This document shows positions 19,301 through 28,688 of a DNA stretch of 64,000 nucleotides, in pieces. Origin of the DNA: Ruegeria halocynthiae (lineage in GTDB: Bacteria; Pseudomonadota; Alphaproteobacteria; Rhodobacterales; Rhodobacteraceae); contig NZ_JQEZ01000003.1 of assembly GCF_000743705.1 (NCBI RefSeq), positions 456,180 to 520,179 of the forward strand, in the 5' to 3' direction. A program made the translations under genes and the position numbers. Each line of letters begins with the position of its first letter. The stretch's first letter is position 1. The notes beneath the pieces were generated by a model. The model was not told the DNA's origin and did no database searches. It saw only the letters and a program-made list of their open reading frames with translations.

Positions 19301-19423
19301 CAATTGCTCAGAACAGTGGCCGGATATCTGACCACCCTGTCTGGCCGGGCCAATGCGGCGAACGCAACCAGCCTGTTTTTTGACATAGAAAACCAAACCG
19401 ACGGAAAGGCCGGGGATGTCTGA
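16325..19423 (+). CDS. ABC exporter-like protein with degenerate nucleotide-binding domain and C-terminal cyclic-nucleotide-binding-like domain
   Basis: 1032 residues from the ATG at 16325; an in-frame start at 16145 is judged too early. An ABC exporter membrane domain (about 15-320, six helices) is followed by an NBD-like region. Where Walker A should be, the sequence reads IKSSNAAERSAL (about residue 380): the glycines and the lysine are gone. The signature region is LPSGLGGNN instead of LSGGQ, and Walker B ends LILDK instead of LILDE. An insert of some 250 residues splits the NBD. Residues about 880-1000 resemble a cNMP-binding domain (GQVIFSRGQTPDAAYLCISG). It probably does not hydrolyse ATP normally. 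Its stop overlaps the CPBP protease start. Confidence 0.85.
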   Translation: MEPTLFAFIWKHSKKQQLVLLSLTVLSFPFLYASLELPKQIINDAIGAPSDTVTVLGITVSQVQYLMILCVAFLATVIVSGLMKMRINTMKGVLAERMLRRLRFTLIHRTMRFPKSYFATTSQGELVSMITSEAEPMGGLMGDAVAQPVFQFGQMMTIVTFLFMQSVWFGLASIALIPLQAWLIPKLQRQINLLNKERIQQVRHLSSEIGESAAGISDLRTNGGWRYRLAQFSHRLGTLFEIRFKIYNKKFFMKFINNLITQMTPFLFYSVGGYLAITGEVTVGALVAALGAYKDLSGPWKDLLTYYNQVQDMSLRWEIVTERFAPKNMIPEKLFLGEPETIPHLDGDIELRNVTVRDDDSKTILEDIDLTIPNRARVAIKSSNAAERSALAQLLTRELLPVQGDVLIAGHDVRTLHQSVIAARIGYAYSRPYLFDGTLGDNLLMPLRTHPQHEAEAIKAPTRWQIEAERAGNPIDSLSDEWIDPGLAGLDDIEEIRDWWFQLVEAMGIDEFMFRRTLRTQFDPEQHPTLARDIVNLREMVAERLEEKDLARYVYRFDPDRFNPAVPLGGNLLYAAPSRNISPDILAGDERFMSMLRLHELDEDAMSIANAVLTTLNQTFGRDGTDHPLFLRLGMTKEMYHRLLDIEDRRKAKGDAAITDHERALLLTVPFLLTAEQIGPDFPDEYKDKILAIRSEQAERLRTSMNGLFIPVTPDTYIARMTVMENALFGRISIMAGAHKDEIEDVVAEAMNEVGLRRQAAAMIYDLPSGLGGNNLPTVFQERAAFSRAGIKRPDVLILDKALASHDSESRLRTRLKLRELLPDSIMIFMEDHFAHPEAYDLFVEIKDGRIDGVSKTHTEEEIGTTADLSRKLKIISSTELFSGIDGRNQRLLAFSAQWYEAAAGQVIFSRGQTPDAAYLCISGQADLIWTEDDGTTRTISVIEPGRLIGDLSVITGDVRQLDLVAVNNCSFLRLGAEELRAVIESDAGVALQLLRTVAGYLTTLSGRANAANATSLFFDIENQTDGKAGDV

Positions 19424-20312
19424 AGCCCGGCCCGCACCTTACGCAGCGCACGAACGTCTTGTCGCTCAGGTGCGGTCACAGCCCGAGTTATGGCGTTTGC
19501 TGGTGGGCCTTGTTGTCATTGGGGTGACGGTAACGGTTCTGAATATGGTCCTGATTGCCCTGGTTGCGGGGCTGGCTTCGGATGATTGGAAACAAAGTTT
19601 TATGGCAGGATCATCGCCCGTCGCGATGCTCGTGCTTTTGGCCAGTTTCGGTTTCGTGACGCTGGGCGTGGCGGTTGCGGCACGTCTGCTGCAATACCGT
19701 TCGCTTTGGTCAATTCTTGGCCCATCGTGGGAAGGTGTCACGCAGTTCTGGCGTGTTTTCAAGGCGTTGCTGGTTGTCGGTGTTGTGGCTGCAATTCTGC
19801 CCCCCTATGGTCTGGGCGCGGCTTTGGTCAGCAATCTGGCGTTTTCCACATGGCTTTTGTTCCTGCCGCTTTCGCTGCTTGCCGTGCTGATTCAAACCAG
19901 CGCCGAAGAGGTGCTTTTTCGCGGGTTCATACAGCAAAGCCTGGCGGCGCGATTCCGATCTCCGATCATCTGGTTGGGGGTGCCGTCCCTTGTGTTCGCT
20001 GCCGGGCATTATGCGCCCGGCACCGCGGGCGACAACGCGGTCCTGATCGCGCTCTGGTCCGGCATGTTTGGCTTGTTGGCCGGTGATCTGACCGCGCGTT
20101 CAGGGACATTGGGGCCTGCCATTGCCTTGCATTTTTTCAACAATATGGTGGCTTTGTTGTTTTTCTCATTGCCTGACCACCTGAATGGTCTGGCCCTCTA
20201 CCTGCTGCCATACGATATGTCGGACGCGGACATGCTGCGACAATGGCTGTATGTGGATTTTGCCATGATGATTGTCACATGGCTGACAGCACGCGTTGCG
20301 ATCAGGCGTTGA
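19416..20312 (+). CDS. CPBP-family intramembrane glutamic protease
   Basis: 298 residues with about eight membrane segments. Family motifs: EEVLFRGF (the EExxxR catalytic pair), AAGHYAPG (His) and HFFNNM (His/Asn). The family includes Rce1-like prenyl proteases and bacteriocin-immunity proteins. It overlaps the ABC-like gene by 8 bases, which suggests that the two act together at the membrane; whether the protease processes a substrate of that protein is not known. Confidence 0.88.
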   Translation: MSEARPAPYAAHERLVAQVRSQPELWRLLVGLVVIGVTVTVLNMVLIALVAGLASDDWKQSFMAGSSPVAMLVLLASFGFVTLGVAVAARLLQYRSLWSILGPSWEGVTQFWRVFKALLVVGVVAAILPPYGLGAALVSNLAFSTWLLFLPLSLLAVLIQTSAEEVLFRGFIQQSLAARFRSPIIWLGVPSLVFAAGHYAPGTAGDNAVLIALWSGMFGLLAGDLTARSGTLGPAIALHFFNNMVALLFFSLPDHLNGLALYLLPYDMSDADMLRQWLYVDFAMMIVTWLTARVAIRR

Positions 20313-20371
20313 TTGCATTTCTTTCCGTCGCGTCTTATTTGACGTCAAAGCCGCACTAGCAAGGTTCCGAT

Positions 20372-21304
20372 ATGAACTGGATCACAAACTACGTCCGTCC
20401 CCGGATCAACTCGATCTTCTCACGCCGGGAAGTGCCCGAAAACCTTTGGCATAAGTGCGATGAGTGCGGCACGATGCTGTTCCATCGCGAGCTGGCGGAA
20501 AACCAGAACGTCTGCACCCAGTGCGACCACCACATGGCGATTACGCCCCGGGACCGTTTCACCCATCTGTTCGACGGTGGAATTTTCACCGAGATCGCCG
20601 TTCCGGCCCCCAAGGATGATCCGCTACAATTCCGCGATCAGAAGAAATATCCGGATCGGATGAAGGCCGCCCAGAAAAAAACCGGCGAGAAAGAAGCGAT
20701 GCTGGTCGCCATGGGCGAAATCGGCCGGACACCGATCGTGGCCGCAGCCCAGGATTTCTCGTTCATGGGCGGGTCGATGGGCATGTATGTCGGCAACGCA
20801 ATCATTGCCGCCGCGCAAGAGGCGGTAAAGCACAAGCGCCCGCTGATCCTGTTTTCCGCCGCGGGCGGCGCGCGGATGCAGGAAGGCATCCTCAGCCTGA
20901 TGCAGATGCCGCGTACCACCGTGGCCGTCGAGATGTTGAAAGAGGCAAAGCTGCCCTACATCGTTGTTCTGACCCATCCGACGACTGGCGGCGTGACCGC
21001 ATCCTATGCGATGCTGGGCGATGTGCATATTTCGGAACCGAATGCGCTGATCTGTTTCGCCGGTCCCCGCGTGATCGAGCAGACCATCCGTGAGAAACTA
21101 CCCGAAGGGTTCCAGCGCGCCGAATACCTGCTGGATCACGGCATGCTGGACCGCGTGACCAAGCGCACTGAAATGCGCGAAGAGCTGATCACCATCACAC
21201 GTATGCTGATGAACCAGCCCCCGGCTGTAAAAGGCGATTTGCCTGCGCCCGAACCCGAAGACGCCAAAGCCGAAGAACCGGCTGAGGACGCAGACAAGAA
21301 ATGA
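20372..21304 (+). CDS. accD: Acetyl-CoA carboxylase carboxyltransferase subunit beta
   Basis: 310 residues. A zinc ribbon CDEC...CTQC (about 30-52) is followed by the crotonase-like carboxyltransferase domain with [11 protein letters not shown] and the oxyanion-hole region [14 protein letters not shown]. With AccA it transfers carboxyl from biotin to acetyl-CoA, the committed step of fatty acid synthesis. The acidic alanine-rich tail (last 25 residues) is common in this group. folC overlaps its stop by four bases, a pairing seen in many proteobacteria. Confidence 0.98.
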   Translation: MNWITNYVRPRINSIFSRREVPENLWHKCDECGTMLFHRELAENQNVCTQCDHHMAITPRDRFTHLFDGGIFTEIAVPAPKDDPLQFRDQKKYPDRMKAAQKKTGEKEAMLVAMGEIGRTPIVAAAQDFSFMGGSMGMYVGNAIIAAAQEAVKHKRPLILFSAAGGARMQEGILSLMQMPRTTVAVEMLKEAKLPYIVVLTHPTTGGVTASYAMLGDVHISEPNALICFAGPRVIEQTIREKLPEGFQRAEYLLDHGMLDRVTKRTEMREELITITRMLMNQPPAVKGDLPAPEPEDAKAEEPAEDADKK

Positions 21305-22575
21305 TCGCTCAGACGTCTGACCTCATCCTTGAACGGATGATGGCGCTGCACCCCAAGATCATTGATCTGACCTTGGACCGTATGTGGCGTTTGCTGGCTG
21401 CTTTGGACAATCCGCAGGGCAAGCTGCCGCCGGTGATTCATATCGCGGGCACAAATGGCAAAGGGTCGACACTGGCAATGATCCGGGCCGGGCTCGAAGG
21501 GGCCGGGCGGTTGGCTCACGCCTATACCTCGCCTCATCTGGCGCGGTTCCACGAACGAATCCGCCTTGCCGGAGAGTTGATTTCAGAACCCGATCTAAGC
21601 GCCGTTCTGGATGAATGCTATGCCGCCAATGGCGGCGAGAACATCACCTATTTCGAAATCACGACCTGCGCCGCCCTGCTGGCCTTTGCGCGCACGCAGG
21701 CAGATTACACTTTGCTCGAGGTCGGTCTGGGCGGCCGTCTGGACGCCACCAATGTCGTTCACCAACCAGCGGTGACCGTGATCACGCCGGTTTCCATCGA
21801 CCATGAACAGTTTCTGGGCAATACGCTGGGCAAGATCGCCGCCGAAAAAGCCGGGATCATCAAGCCGGGCGTTCCTTGCATTGTCGGCCCGCAACACGAT
21901 GAGGCGCTGGAGGTTATCGAATATACCGCAGCCCGCCTTGGCGCGCCGCTGCTGGTCCACGGCCAACACTGGCATGTAACCGAAGAAAACGGGCGCTTGG
22001 TCTATCAGGACGAATCCGGTCTGCGCGACTTGCCCCTGCCGAAACTGCTGGGCGCACATCAGATCCAGAACGCCGGTGCCGCCTTGGCGGTTCTGCGTCA
22101 CCTCAACCTTGGCGATGACGCCTATGAGGCCGCAATGATCCGGGCCGAATGGCCTGCCCGAATGCAACGGTTGAAAACCGGCCCGCTTGTCGATCAGGCG
22201 CAACAGGCCGAGCTGTGGCTGGACGGCGGCCATAACGCTGCCGCCGGAGAGGCCCTGGCCGATGTGCTGACCAAACTGCCTGCGCGCCCGACGCATATGA
22301 TCTGCGGTATGCTCAATACAAAGGATGTGACCGGCTATTTGGACCCGCTCGCCAAACAGGTCCAAAGCCTGATCGCGGTTTCCATTCCCGGTGAGGCCAA
22401 CACGCTCAGCGCCGAAGACACCGCCCATGCTGCCGCGAAGATTGGCCTGACCGCCACATCGGCTGACAATGCCGCCGCTGCCCTAAAAGCCATCCTCGAC
22501 CAAGACCCGCAGGCTCGGGTTCTGATTTGCGGTTCGCTTTATCTGGCAGGCAACATCTTACGCGAAAACAGCTAG
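21301..22575 (+). CDS. folC: Bifunctional dihydrofolate synthase / folylpolyglutamate synthase
   Basis: 424 residues of the Mur-ligase family. The ATP loop is [11 protein letters not shown] (about 52-62); the omega-loop region [12 protein letters not shown] and the Mg-binding segment [13 protein letters not shown] are present. It joins glutamate to dihydropteroate and extends folate polyglutamate chains. Translation is coupled to accD (ATGA). Confidence 0.96.
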   Translation: MIAQTSDLILERMMALHPKIIDLTLDRMWRLLAALDNPQGKLPPVIHIAGTNGKGSTLAMIRAGLEGAGRLAHAYTSPHLARFHERIRLAGELISEPDLSAVLDECYAANGGENITYFEITTCAALLAFARTQADYTLLEVGLGGRLDATNVVHQPAVTVITPVSIDHEQFLGNTLGKIAAEKAGIIKPGVPCIVGPQHDEALEVIEYTAARLGAPLLVHGQHWHVTEENGRLVYQDESGLRDLPLPKLLGAHQIQNAGAALAVLRHLNLGDDAYEAAMIRAEWPARMQRLKTGPLVDQAQQAELWLDGGHNAAAGEALADVLTKLPARPTHMICGMLNTKDVTGYLDPLAKQVQSLIAVSIPGEANTLSAEDTAHAAAKIGLTATSADNAAAALKAILDQDPQARVLICGSLYLAGNILRENS

Positions 22576-22579
22576 CTTC

Positions 22580-22636
22580 ATCTGGCCCTAAATATCCCGG
22601 GGGAGGCGCGCGTCGCGCGACGGGGGCAGCGCCCCC
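22580..22636. repeat. REP-like palindromic intergenic element
   Basis: Between convergent folC and zapE lies TCTGGCCCTAAATATCCCGG, followed by a GCGCGC-rich hairpin and GGGGGCAGCGCCCCC (22622-22636), an inverted repeat that ends at the zapE stop. I recall closely similar AAATATCCCGGGGG plus GGGGCAGCGCCCC elements scattered in Ruegeria and relatives. It may also end transcription from both sides. Confidence 0.55.
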
Positions 22637-23694
22637 TATTTCCCCCAGTCCTGACCCTGCATTTCTCGCAGGCGCGACGCCGTGCGTTCGAATTCAAACG
22701 TGCCTTCCCCTTCGACATACAACATCTCGGGTTCTGCCGCAGCGGAACAGATCAGCCGAACATTTGCCTCGTAAAGGGCGTCAATCAGCGTGACAAATCT
22801 CTTGGCCTCGTTGAAGTTGTTGCGCGATAAACGGGGGATGTCCTCAAGCACCAGAACCTTGACCTCTGCAGCGACGGCCAGATAATCCGCAGGCCCAAGC
22901 ATCCGTCCGCACAGGTCGTAAAAGCTGGCCCGGGCCACGCCGTTTCGAAAGGCGGGCAATTCCACCGCGCGGCCGTTGACCTGCAGGACCAGAGGATCGG
23001 CTACCCCGCCGGAAAGGTCGTTCCACACAGCTCGTATATTCTGCCGGGCCTCGGGGCCGATCGGTGTGAAATACACCGGCGCACCCTCAAGGCGGTTCTG
23101 GCGGTAATCAGTGGGCGAGATCAATTCCCACACATCAAGCTGTTCCTTGATATGTGCTATGAAGGGCAAAAAAAGCTGCCGGTTCAATCCATCCTTATAC
23201 AGATCATCAGGGTGACGGTTCGAGGTCGTGATGACCACAACGCCCCCCGCGTGCAGCAGATCGAACAGGCGGCCCACGATCATTGCGTCGGTGATATCCG
23301 TGATCTGCATCTCGTCGAAGGCCAGCAAGCGAACAGATTTGACAACCGCATCTGCCACCGGCGCAAGCGCGTCTTCCACGCCGTCCTTACGGGCCTTATG
23401 CATCCCTGCGTGAATTTCCTGCATGAACGCGTGGAAATGGACCCGGCGCGCCGGAATATCCGTCAAGGCATCAACAAACATGTCCATCAACATGGACTTG
23501 CCGCGCCCGACGCCGCCCCACAGGTACAACCCCTTTGGTGCTGGCGGGGGTTTACGGAAAAAGCCACGTTTAACAGGGGTCAGCAGGGCGCTGCGTATCC
23601 GCTCGAATTGAGGTAGAACAGCCTCTTGCGCGTCATCCCTGGTCAGCGTGCCATCGGCAACACGCGCCTCATAAAGCGAAATCAAATCCGTCAT
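22636..23694 (-). CDS. zapE: Cell division protein ZapE / AFG1-like ATPase
   Basis: 352 residues from the ATG at 23694 (MTDLISLYEARVADGTL, the usual opening); a GGAGG lies a little far upstream, and an ATG at 23706 is an alternative. Walker A is GGVGRGKSMLMD, Walker B LLAFDEMQITDI. The family forms an AAA-like ATPase that acts on the Z-ring in E. coli and on membrane proteins in mitochondria. Monocistronic and convergent with folC. Confidence 0.93.
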   Translation of the reverse strand: MTDLISLYEARVADGTLTRDDAQEAVLPQFERIRSALLTPVKRGFFRKPPPAPKGLYLWGGVGRGKSMLMDMFVDALTDIPARRVHFHAFMQEIHAGMHKARKDGVEDALAPVADAVVKSVRLLAFDEMQITDITDAMIVGRLFDLLHAGGVVVITTSNRHPDDLYKDGLNRQLFLPFIAHIKEQLDVWELISPTDYRQNRLEGAPVYFTPIGPEARQNIRAVWNDLSGGVADPLVLQVNGRAVELPAFRNGVARASFYDLCGRMLGPADYLAVAAEVKVLVLEDIPRLSRNNFNEAKRFVTLIDALYEANVRLICSAAAEPEMLYVEGEGTFEFERTASRLREMQGQDWGK

Positions 23695-23839
23695 GACCCG
23701 AGGCATAACCTCCGGTTTGCCGGTTGAAAAGCAACGTTTTTGCGGCGTATCAATTTTGCTTATTCCCGGGCTCAAATATCCTGAATTGACCTGAACGGAA
23801 ATCCGAGTACTTTCCGCGCTGCGTCAACCCGAGATCCCT

Positions 23840-25078
23840 ATGCCCCAGACCGCACGCCTGATGAACCCAATCCTGATCGTCGGATGTATCATCATCACGG
23901 TCAGTTTCGCTGTGCGTGCGTCGTTTGGTGTGTTTCAAATCCCAATCGCGGATGAGTTCGGTTGGTTGCGATCCGATTTCTCGATGGCAATTGCGATTCA
24001 AAACCTGGCCTGGGGGATCGGTCAGCCGATTTTCGGGGCGATAGCGGAAAAGATTGGCGACCGCCGGGCGATTGTTCTGGGCGCGTTGACATATGCCGCC
24101 GGAATGGTGCTGTCTGCGTGGTCGGTGACGCCATTTGAACATCAGATGTACGCCTGGCTGGTTGGATTCGGAATTGCCGGAACGGGGTTTGGCGTCATTC
24201 TGGCGGTTGTGGGGCGGGCGTCTTCGGACAGCAACCGATCCATGTCTCTGGCCGTCGTCACTGCTGCGGGCAGCTTTGGGCAGGTGCTGGGCGCGCCGAC
24301 GGCCGAATGGATGCTGTCCTTTCTGCCCTGGCAACAGGTGTTCATCCTGTTTGCGGTGGCGATCCTTGCCCTTGTGCTGACTTTGCCCTTCATGCGCGCG
24401 CCCCAGCCGGCCAGCAAGGCCGAGCTGGAAGAAAGCATGGGCCAAATCCTTGGCAAAGCCTTTCGTGATCCATCTTATACGCTGATTTTTCTGGGCTTTT
24501 TCAGCTGCGGTTATCAACTGGGTTTTATCACAGCGCATTTCCCGGCTTTCGTGACCGAAATGTGTGGGCCCATTCAGCCCGGCGGTGTTCTGCATTCGGT
24601 TGGCATTACGACAACCTCGGCGCTGGGGGCTATTTCGATTTCTCTGATTGGCCTGGCAAATATCGGAGGCACATTGCTGGCAGGGTGGGCCGGAAACCGT
24701 TTTCCCAAGAAATACCTGTTGGCGGCGGTCTATACGGCCCGAACTGTTGCGGCAGCGGCCTTTATTCTGCTTCCCATCACCCCGCTGTCGGTGGTCGTAT
24801 TTTCGCTTGTGATGGGGTCTTTGTGGCTGGCGACAATCCCCCTGACATCGGGGCTGGTCGCGCATCTATATGGCCTGCGTTACATGGGTACGCTTTACGG
24901 TATCATCTTCTTTAGCCATCAGGTCGGCAGTTTTCTGGGCATCTGGCTGGGCGGCCGGATGTATGACCAATACGGCGATTACACCTTTGTCTGGTGGATC
25001 GGCGTTGCCATCGGCGCCTTCAGCGCCATCGTCCACCTGCCCATTCGCGAAGATCGGCCCAAGGCTCTGGCGGCCTGA
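23840..25078 (+). CDS. MFS transporter (monocarboxylate/oxalate-formate antiporter-like)
   Basis: 412 residues with 12 predicted membrane helices. The N-terminal SFAVRASFGVFQIPIADEFG stretch and the central loop with acidic and basic residues (SKAELEESMGQILGKAF) resemble the MCT/OFA-type MFS group. The substrate is probably a small carboxylate, but that is an inference. Its stop and that of the convergent HAD gene sit inside a GCGGCCT/AGGCCGC hairpin (25070-25088). Confidence 0.85.
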   Translation: MPQTARLMNPILIVGCIIITVSFAVRASFGVFQIPIADEFGWLRSDFSMAIAIQNLAWGIGQPIFGAIAEKIGDRRAIVLGALTYAAGMVLSAWSVTPFEHQMYAWLVGFGIAGTGFGVILAVVGRASSDSNRSMSLAVVTAAGSFGQVLGAPTAEWMLSFLPWQQVFILFAVAILALVLTLPFMRAPQPASKAELEESMGQILGKAFRDPSYTLIFLGFFSCGYQLGFITAHFPAFVTEMCGPIQPGGVLHSVGITTTSALGAISISLIGLANIGGTLLAGWAGNRFPKKYLLAAVYTARTVAAAAFILLPITPLSVVVFSLVMGSLWLATIPLTSGLVAHLYGLRYMGTLYGIIFFSHQVGSFLGIWLGGRMYDQYGDYTFVWWIGVAIGAFSAIVHLPIREDRPKALAA

Positions 25079-25079
25079 C

Positions 25080-25700
25080 CTAGGCCGCCTCATCCGGCGT
25101 CAGAAGCCCTTCGGCGACCAGACGATCTGCCCAGCCCTGCGGGCCGGTAAAGTGATGTGTCTGCCACCCTCGCGCCCGTGCCGTTTCGATGTTGTCGATC
25201 CGATCGTCCGTGAACAACAAAGCCTGGGGCGGCAGGCCGCAATCGGCTTCGACCATTTCATAGATCGGAACATGCGGTTTGACCGTCTGCATCCGGCCCG
25301 ACACATAATGCCGGTCAAATTCGTTCAGAAACGGATAGACCGTGGTGGCATAGTCGAAATTCTGCACTCCGAAATTGGTCAACGCAAAAACGGGGATACC
25401 TTTGGCACGCAACGCCCGCTGCAGGCGGACGGAACGGGGAATTTCCGGCGCGGCAAGCTCGATCCACTTGTCATGCCACATGCGGATTTCGTCGCGCCAT
25501 TCAGGGTACTTCTCGGCCCAATCATAGATCGTATCCGTGAAATGATATCCCTGATCCACAAGGTCGTTCATCCCATGCAAATCGACCTCACGGAACATGG
25601 CCCGGCGCCGCTTTTCGCCGATGACCCGGTCATAATACCGTTCCGGTTGCCATTCGATCAGAACATTTCCGATGTCGAAAACGACGGCTTCAATCGGCAT
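25080..25700 (-). CDS. HAD-superfamily phosphatase (YihX-like)
   Basis: 206 residues. Motif I is VVFDIGNVLIEW with the nucleophile Asp9; motif II is FALTNFG, and motif IV LLFTDDRIDNIETARARGW. The DxGNV variant in place of DxDxT is typical of the YihX/epoxide hydrolase N-terminal group, which includes glucose-1-phosphate phosphatases. The physiological substrate is unknown. It is a single gene. Confidence 0.88.
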   Translation of the reverse strand: MPIEAVVFDIGNVLIEWQPERYYDRVIGEKRRRAMFREVDLHGMNDLVDQGYHFTDTIYDWAEKYPEWRDEIRMWHDKWIELAAPEIPRSVRLQRALRAKGIPVFALTNFGVQNFDYATTVYPFLNEFDRHYVSGRMQTVKPHVPIYEMVEADCGLPPQALLFTDDRIDNIETARARGWQTHHFTGPQGWADRLVAEGLLTPDEAA

Positions 25701-25845
25701 GAGCGTATCCCGGTTTAATCAATCCCTGTTCCTAACGACTGAACCAATCTTGGCGGGAATGTTCAAGGCGCAACCGCAGCGCGCAGCGCTGCCCGGCCCA
25801 ACCGGCGATGGTGCATCTATGATGCGCCTGAGACGGGCGGGAGGG

Positions 25846-26301
25846 TTACGCCCGTCGCGCCGCCCGTAATTCACGCTCAAGCGCATCCAAAAAGCGAGAC
25901 CGATCAGCCTTACCAAATGGCTTTCCTCCGCCACCCGCCCCCAAAGGGTTGGCCGCGCGTAGGTCGGCCATCAGGTCGCGCATCGCCAGTTGCTGGCCGA
26001 TGTTGGCCGCTGTGAACGCCTCGCCATTGGGGCGCAGAACACGTGCGCCGGCTTCGACGCATTTCGCGGCCAGCGGGATGTCAGAGGTCACCACAACATC
26101 CCCCGGGCCACAGCGATCTGCGATCCATTTGTCGGCTTCATCCGCACCTTCAGAGACCACCACAACCTGCACCAACGGGTTCGCCGAAGGACGAAGCCCA
26201 CCGTTGGAGACCAGGGCCATCGGCACTTTGTGCCGGGTTGCCACGCGCTCGGCCTCAGCCTTTACGGGGCAGGCATCGCCATCGATATAAAGGGTCGTCA
26301 C
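25846..26301 (-). CDS. YaiI/YqxD-family protein (DUF188)
   Basis: 151 residues, starting at GTG 26301, which overlaps the sthA stop (GTGA). The family hallmark is at the N-terminus: [13 protein letters not shown]; further on, [15 protein letters not shown] and [11 protein letters not shown]. It is a PIN-like fold protein of unknown role. Overlap with sthA suggests co-translation but no known functional tie. Confidence 0.9.
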   Translation of the reverse strand: MTTLYIDGDACPVKAEAERVATRHKVPMALVSNGGLRPSANPLVQVVVVSEGADEADKWIADRCGPGDVVVTSDIPLAAKCVEAGARVLRPNGEAFTAANIGQQLAMRDLMADLRAANPLGAGGGGKPFGKADRSRFLDALERELRAARRA

Positions 26302-27746
26302 GCCGTCTTTGCCTGTGTTTCCGCAGGGGTCTTGCGCACCTTGAACTCCTCCGGGATAGGCATCCGGTTGAACGCATCCAGGCCCGCAATCTTATAGGCC
26401 TCGGCCAGTGTCGGGTAATTGAATGTATTCTGCACAAAGTAATCCACGGTGCCTTTCAGGTTCAAAACAGCCTGCGCGATGTGGATCAGTTCGGTCGCGC
26501 CTTCGCCAACGATCTGCACGCCAAGAACCCGGCGGGTTTTCAGCGAGAACAACATCTTCAGCATCCCGTGCTCCAACCCCATAATGTGCCCGCGCGAGGT
26601 TTCCCGGAACCGCGCCACGCCGACTTCATAAGGGATGCCGCGCTCCTGCAATTCTTCTTCGGACATGCCGCAGGTCGAGATTTCGGGAACGGAATAGATG
26701 CCATAGGGGTACCAGGGGCTTTCCGGCAGGGTTGGGGTTTCCAGCGCATGACAGGCCGCAACGCGCCCCTGTTGCAGCGAGGTCGACGCCAGCGAGGGGT
26801 GCCCGATCACATCGCCTGTGGCATAGATATGCGGCACGGCGGTCTGATAGGTCTTGCGATCAACTTCGACGCGGTTGCGGTGATCGGTTTCCAGCCCGAC
26901 CGCCTGCAAATTCAGCGCCGAGGTCGCGCCCATCCGCCCCGCCGCGAACAAAAGCATCTCGGCGCGCACATGGCGTCCGTTTTCAAGGGTCACTTCGACA
27001 TGACCCGCTGCATCCTCGATCTTTTCGACGGCAGACCCTAGTCGCAGGTCCACCCCATTCTCGCGGATCTGATGGGTGAAATCATGGATCAGGCGGCTGT
27101 CAACGAAATCCAGAAACGTGTCGCGCGGCTCGATCAGCGTGACCCGTACGTCCAGGGTGGAAAACATTGTGGCATATTCGACCCCAATGACACCCGCGCC
27201 AATCACGCAGAGCGATCGGGGAATTTCCGCCATCTCCAGAAAATCATCCCCGTCCACAATGGTCTTGCCGTTGAAGGGCACGTAATCGGGCCGATAGGTC
27301 TTGGTCCCGGTGGCGATCAGAAACTTGGCGGCGGTCACCCGTATCTTGTCGTCTGCGTCGGTGGCTACCTCTACCTCATGCGGGCCGATGAATTTCGCTA
27401 GCCCGTTCAGCGTTTCCACGTGGTTGCGGTTGAACTGATGCTCCAGCACGTCAACTTCGTGGTCCAGCGTCATGTGCAGACGTGCCTTGAGGTCCTCGGC
27501 ACGGATCTGATCCTTGACCCGGTATGAGCGCCCGTAAAAGCTGCGTTCGCGCCAGCCTGACAAGTTCAGCACCGTCTCCCGCAGGGTTTTCGAGGGGATG
27601 GTGCCAGTGTGCACCGATACGCCCCCCAGCCGGTCCTTGCGGTCGATTACCAGCACGCGCCGTTTCAGCTTGCCCGCCTGAATTGCTGCCGAACGTCCCG
27701 ACGGGCCAGACCCGATGATGATCAGGTCATAATCGTATTTGCTCAT
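26298..27746 (-). CDS. sthA: Soluble pyridine nucleotide transhydrogenase (Si-specific)
   Basis: 482 residues of the flavoprotein disulfide reductase fold. FAD site [17 protein letters not shown]; where dihydrolipoamide dehydrogenase has a CxxxxC redox pair, this reads [12 protein letters not shown], without either cysteine, as expected for SthA. NAD site [12 protein letters not shown]; second FAD motif [15 protein letters not shown]. It balances NADPH and NAD+. fghA follows on the upstream side four bases away. Confidence 0.93.
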   Translation of the reverse strand: MSKYDYDLIIIGSGPSGRSAAIQAGKLKRRVLVIDRKDRLGGVSVHTGTIPSKTLRETVLNLSGWRERSFYGRSYRVKDQIRAEDLKARLHMTLDHEVDVLEHQFNRNHVETLNGLAKFIGPHEVEVATDADDKIRVTAAKFLIATGTKTYRPDYVPFNGKTIVDGDDFLEMAEIPRSLCVIGAGVIGVEYATMFSTLDVRVTLIEPRDTFLDFVDSRLIHDFTHQIRENGVDLRLGSAVEKIEDAAGHVEVTLENGRHVRAEMLLFAAGRMGATSALNLQAVGLETDHRNRVEVDRKTYQTAVPHIYATGDVIGHPSLASTSLQQGRVAACHALETPTLPESPWYPYGIYSVPEISTCGMSEEELQERGIPYEVGVARFRETSRGHIMGLEHGMLKMLFSLKTRRVLGVQIVGEGATELIHIAQAVLNLKGTVDYFVQNTFNYPTLAEAYKIAGLDAFNRMPIPEEFKVRKTPAETQAKTA

Positions 27747-27749
27747 GCC

Positions 27750-28583
27750 TCAGTCTCCGTACAGTGCCTCGGCGTGGAAGGTGATGTGATCTTCCATAAA
27801 GGTCGACACAAAGAAATATGAGTGGTCATACCCCGGTTGCAGCCGGAAGATTGCCTGTTGCCGACGTTCGGCAATCGCCAGCGCCAAGGTTTCGGGACGC
27901 AGCAGGTCGATGAACTGGTCGTTTGCACCGGTATCAATCAGAACCGGGCCGTCAAACCCCTTTTCCTTCATCACAACCGAGGCGTCGTGTTTCGCCCAGG
28001 CCGCGTGATCCTCGCCCAGATACGCGCTGAGTTGCTTGCGGCCCCAGTCCGCGCCGGTGGGATTGGAAATCGGCGCGAAGGCCGAGACCGAGCGGAACCG
28101 GCCCGGCAGGTTCATCGCCAACGTCAGCGCGCCGTGCCCGCCCATCGAATGGCCGGTGATGGCCTGGCGGTCGCCGTCGATGGCGAAGTTTTCCAGCAAC
28201 AGCGCGGGCAGTTCCTCGGCCACGTAGTCCCACATATTGAAATGCGGTGCCCAGGGGGCTTGGGTTGCGTTCACGTAGAACCCGGCGCTTTGACCCAGAT
28301 CGTAATCTTCGTGATCCGCCACCCTTTCGCCGCGCGGCGAGGTGTCTGGGAATACGACAGCGATACCCTGTTCCGCGGCCCATGCCTGTGCGCCGGCTTT
28401 GATCATCGCGTTTTCATGGGTGCAGGTCAGCCCCGACAGATACCACAAGACCGGGACAGGGCCGTCCTTGGCCTCAGCCGGTAAAAACAGGCCAAAGGTC
28501 ATATCGCATTGGCAAGCTTTGGACGCATGGCGATAGACGCCTTGCACGCCACCGAAACAGGCATTTTCCGACAGGGTTTCCAT
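27750..28583 (-). CDS. fghA: S-formylglutathione hydrolase
   Basis: 277 residues, esterase D type. The nucleophile elbow is GHSMGGHGAL (Ser about 149), with the acid in IDTGANDQFID and the histidine in YDHSYFF. It hydrolyses S-formylglutathione to formate and glutathione in glutathione-dependent formaldehyde oxidation. The glutathione-dependent formaldehyde dehydrogenase is not in this window. AAGGA precedes the start. It reads into sthA. Confidence 0.95.
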   Translation of the reverse strand: METLSENACFGGVQGVYRHASKACQCDMTFGLFLPAEAKDGPVPVLWYLSGLTCTHENAMIKAGAQAWAAEQGIAVVFPDTSPRGERVADHEDYDLGQSAGFYVNATQAPWAPHFNMWDYVAEELPALLLENFAIDGDRQAITGHSMGGHGALTLAMNLPGRFRSVSAFAPISNPTGADWGRKQLSAYLGEDHAAWAKHDASVVMKEKGFDGPVLIDTGANDQFIDLLRPETLALAIAERRQQAIFRLQPGYDHSYFFVSTFMEDHITFHAEALYGD

Positions 28584-28688
28584 CTGGTATTGTCCTTACG
28601 TTAGGTTCGCGTCATGGCTAGCCTTCCCAGCCCCCTACGTAAAGTCTGTGTGCCTTTGGTTATCGGGTATTTTTCGCAAAGTTGAAGA

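Noticed and set aside
25070..25088. Hairpin GCGGCCT/AGGCCGC at the convergent stops of the MFS and HAD genes
   Set aside because: Seven-base stem without a T run and overlapping both coding ends; too weak to list as a terminator.
28596..28642. TTACGT and ACGTAA inverted pair upstream of fghA
   Set aside because: Half-sites are short and 35 bases apart; not convincing as an operator without comparison.
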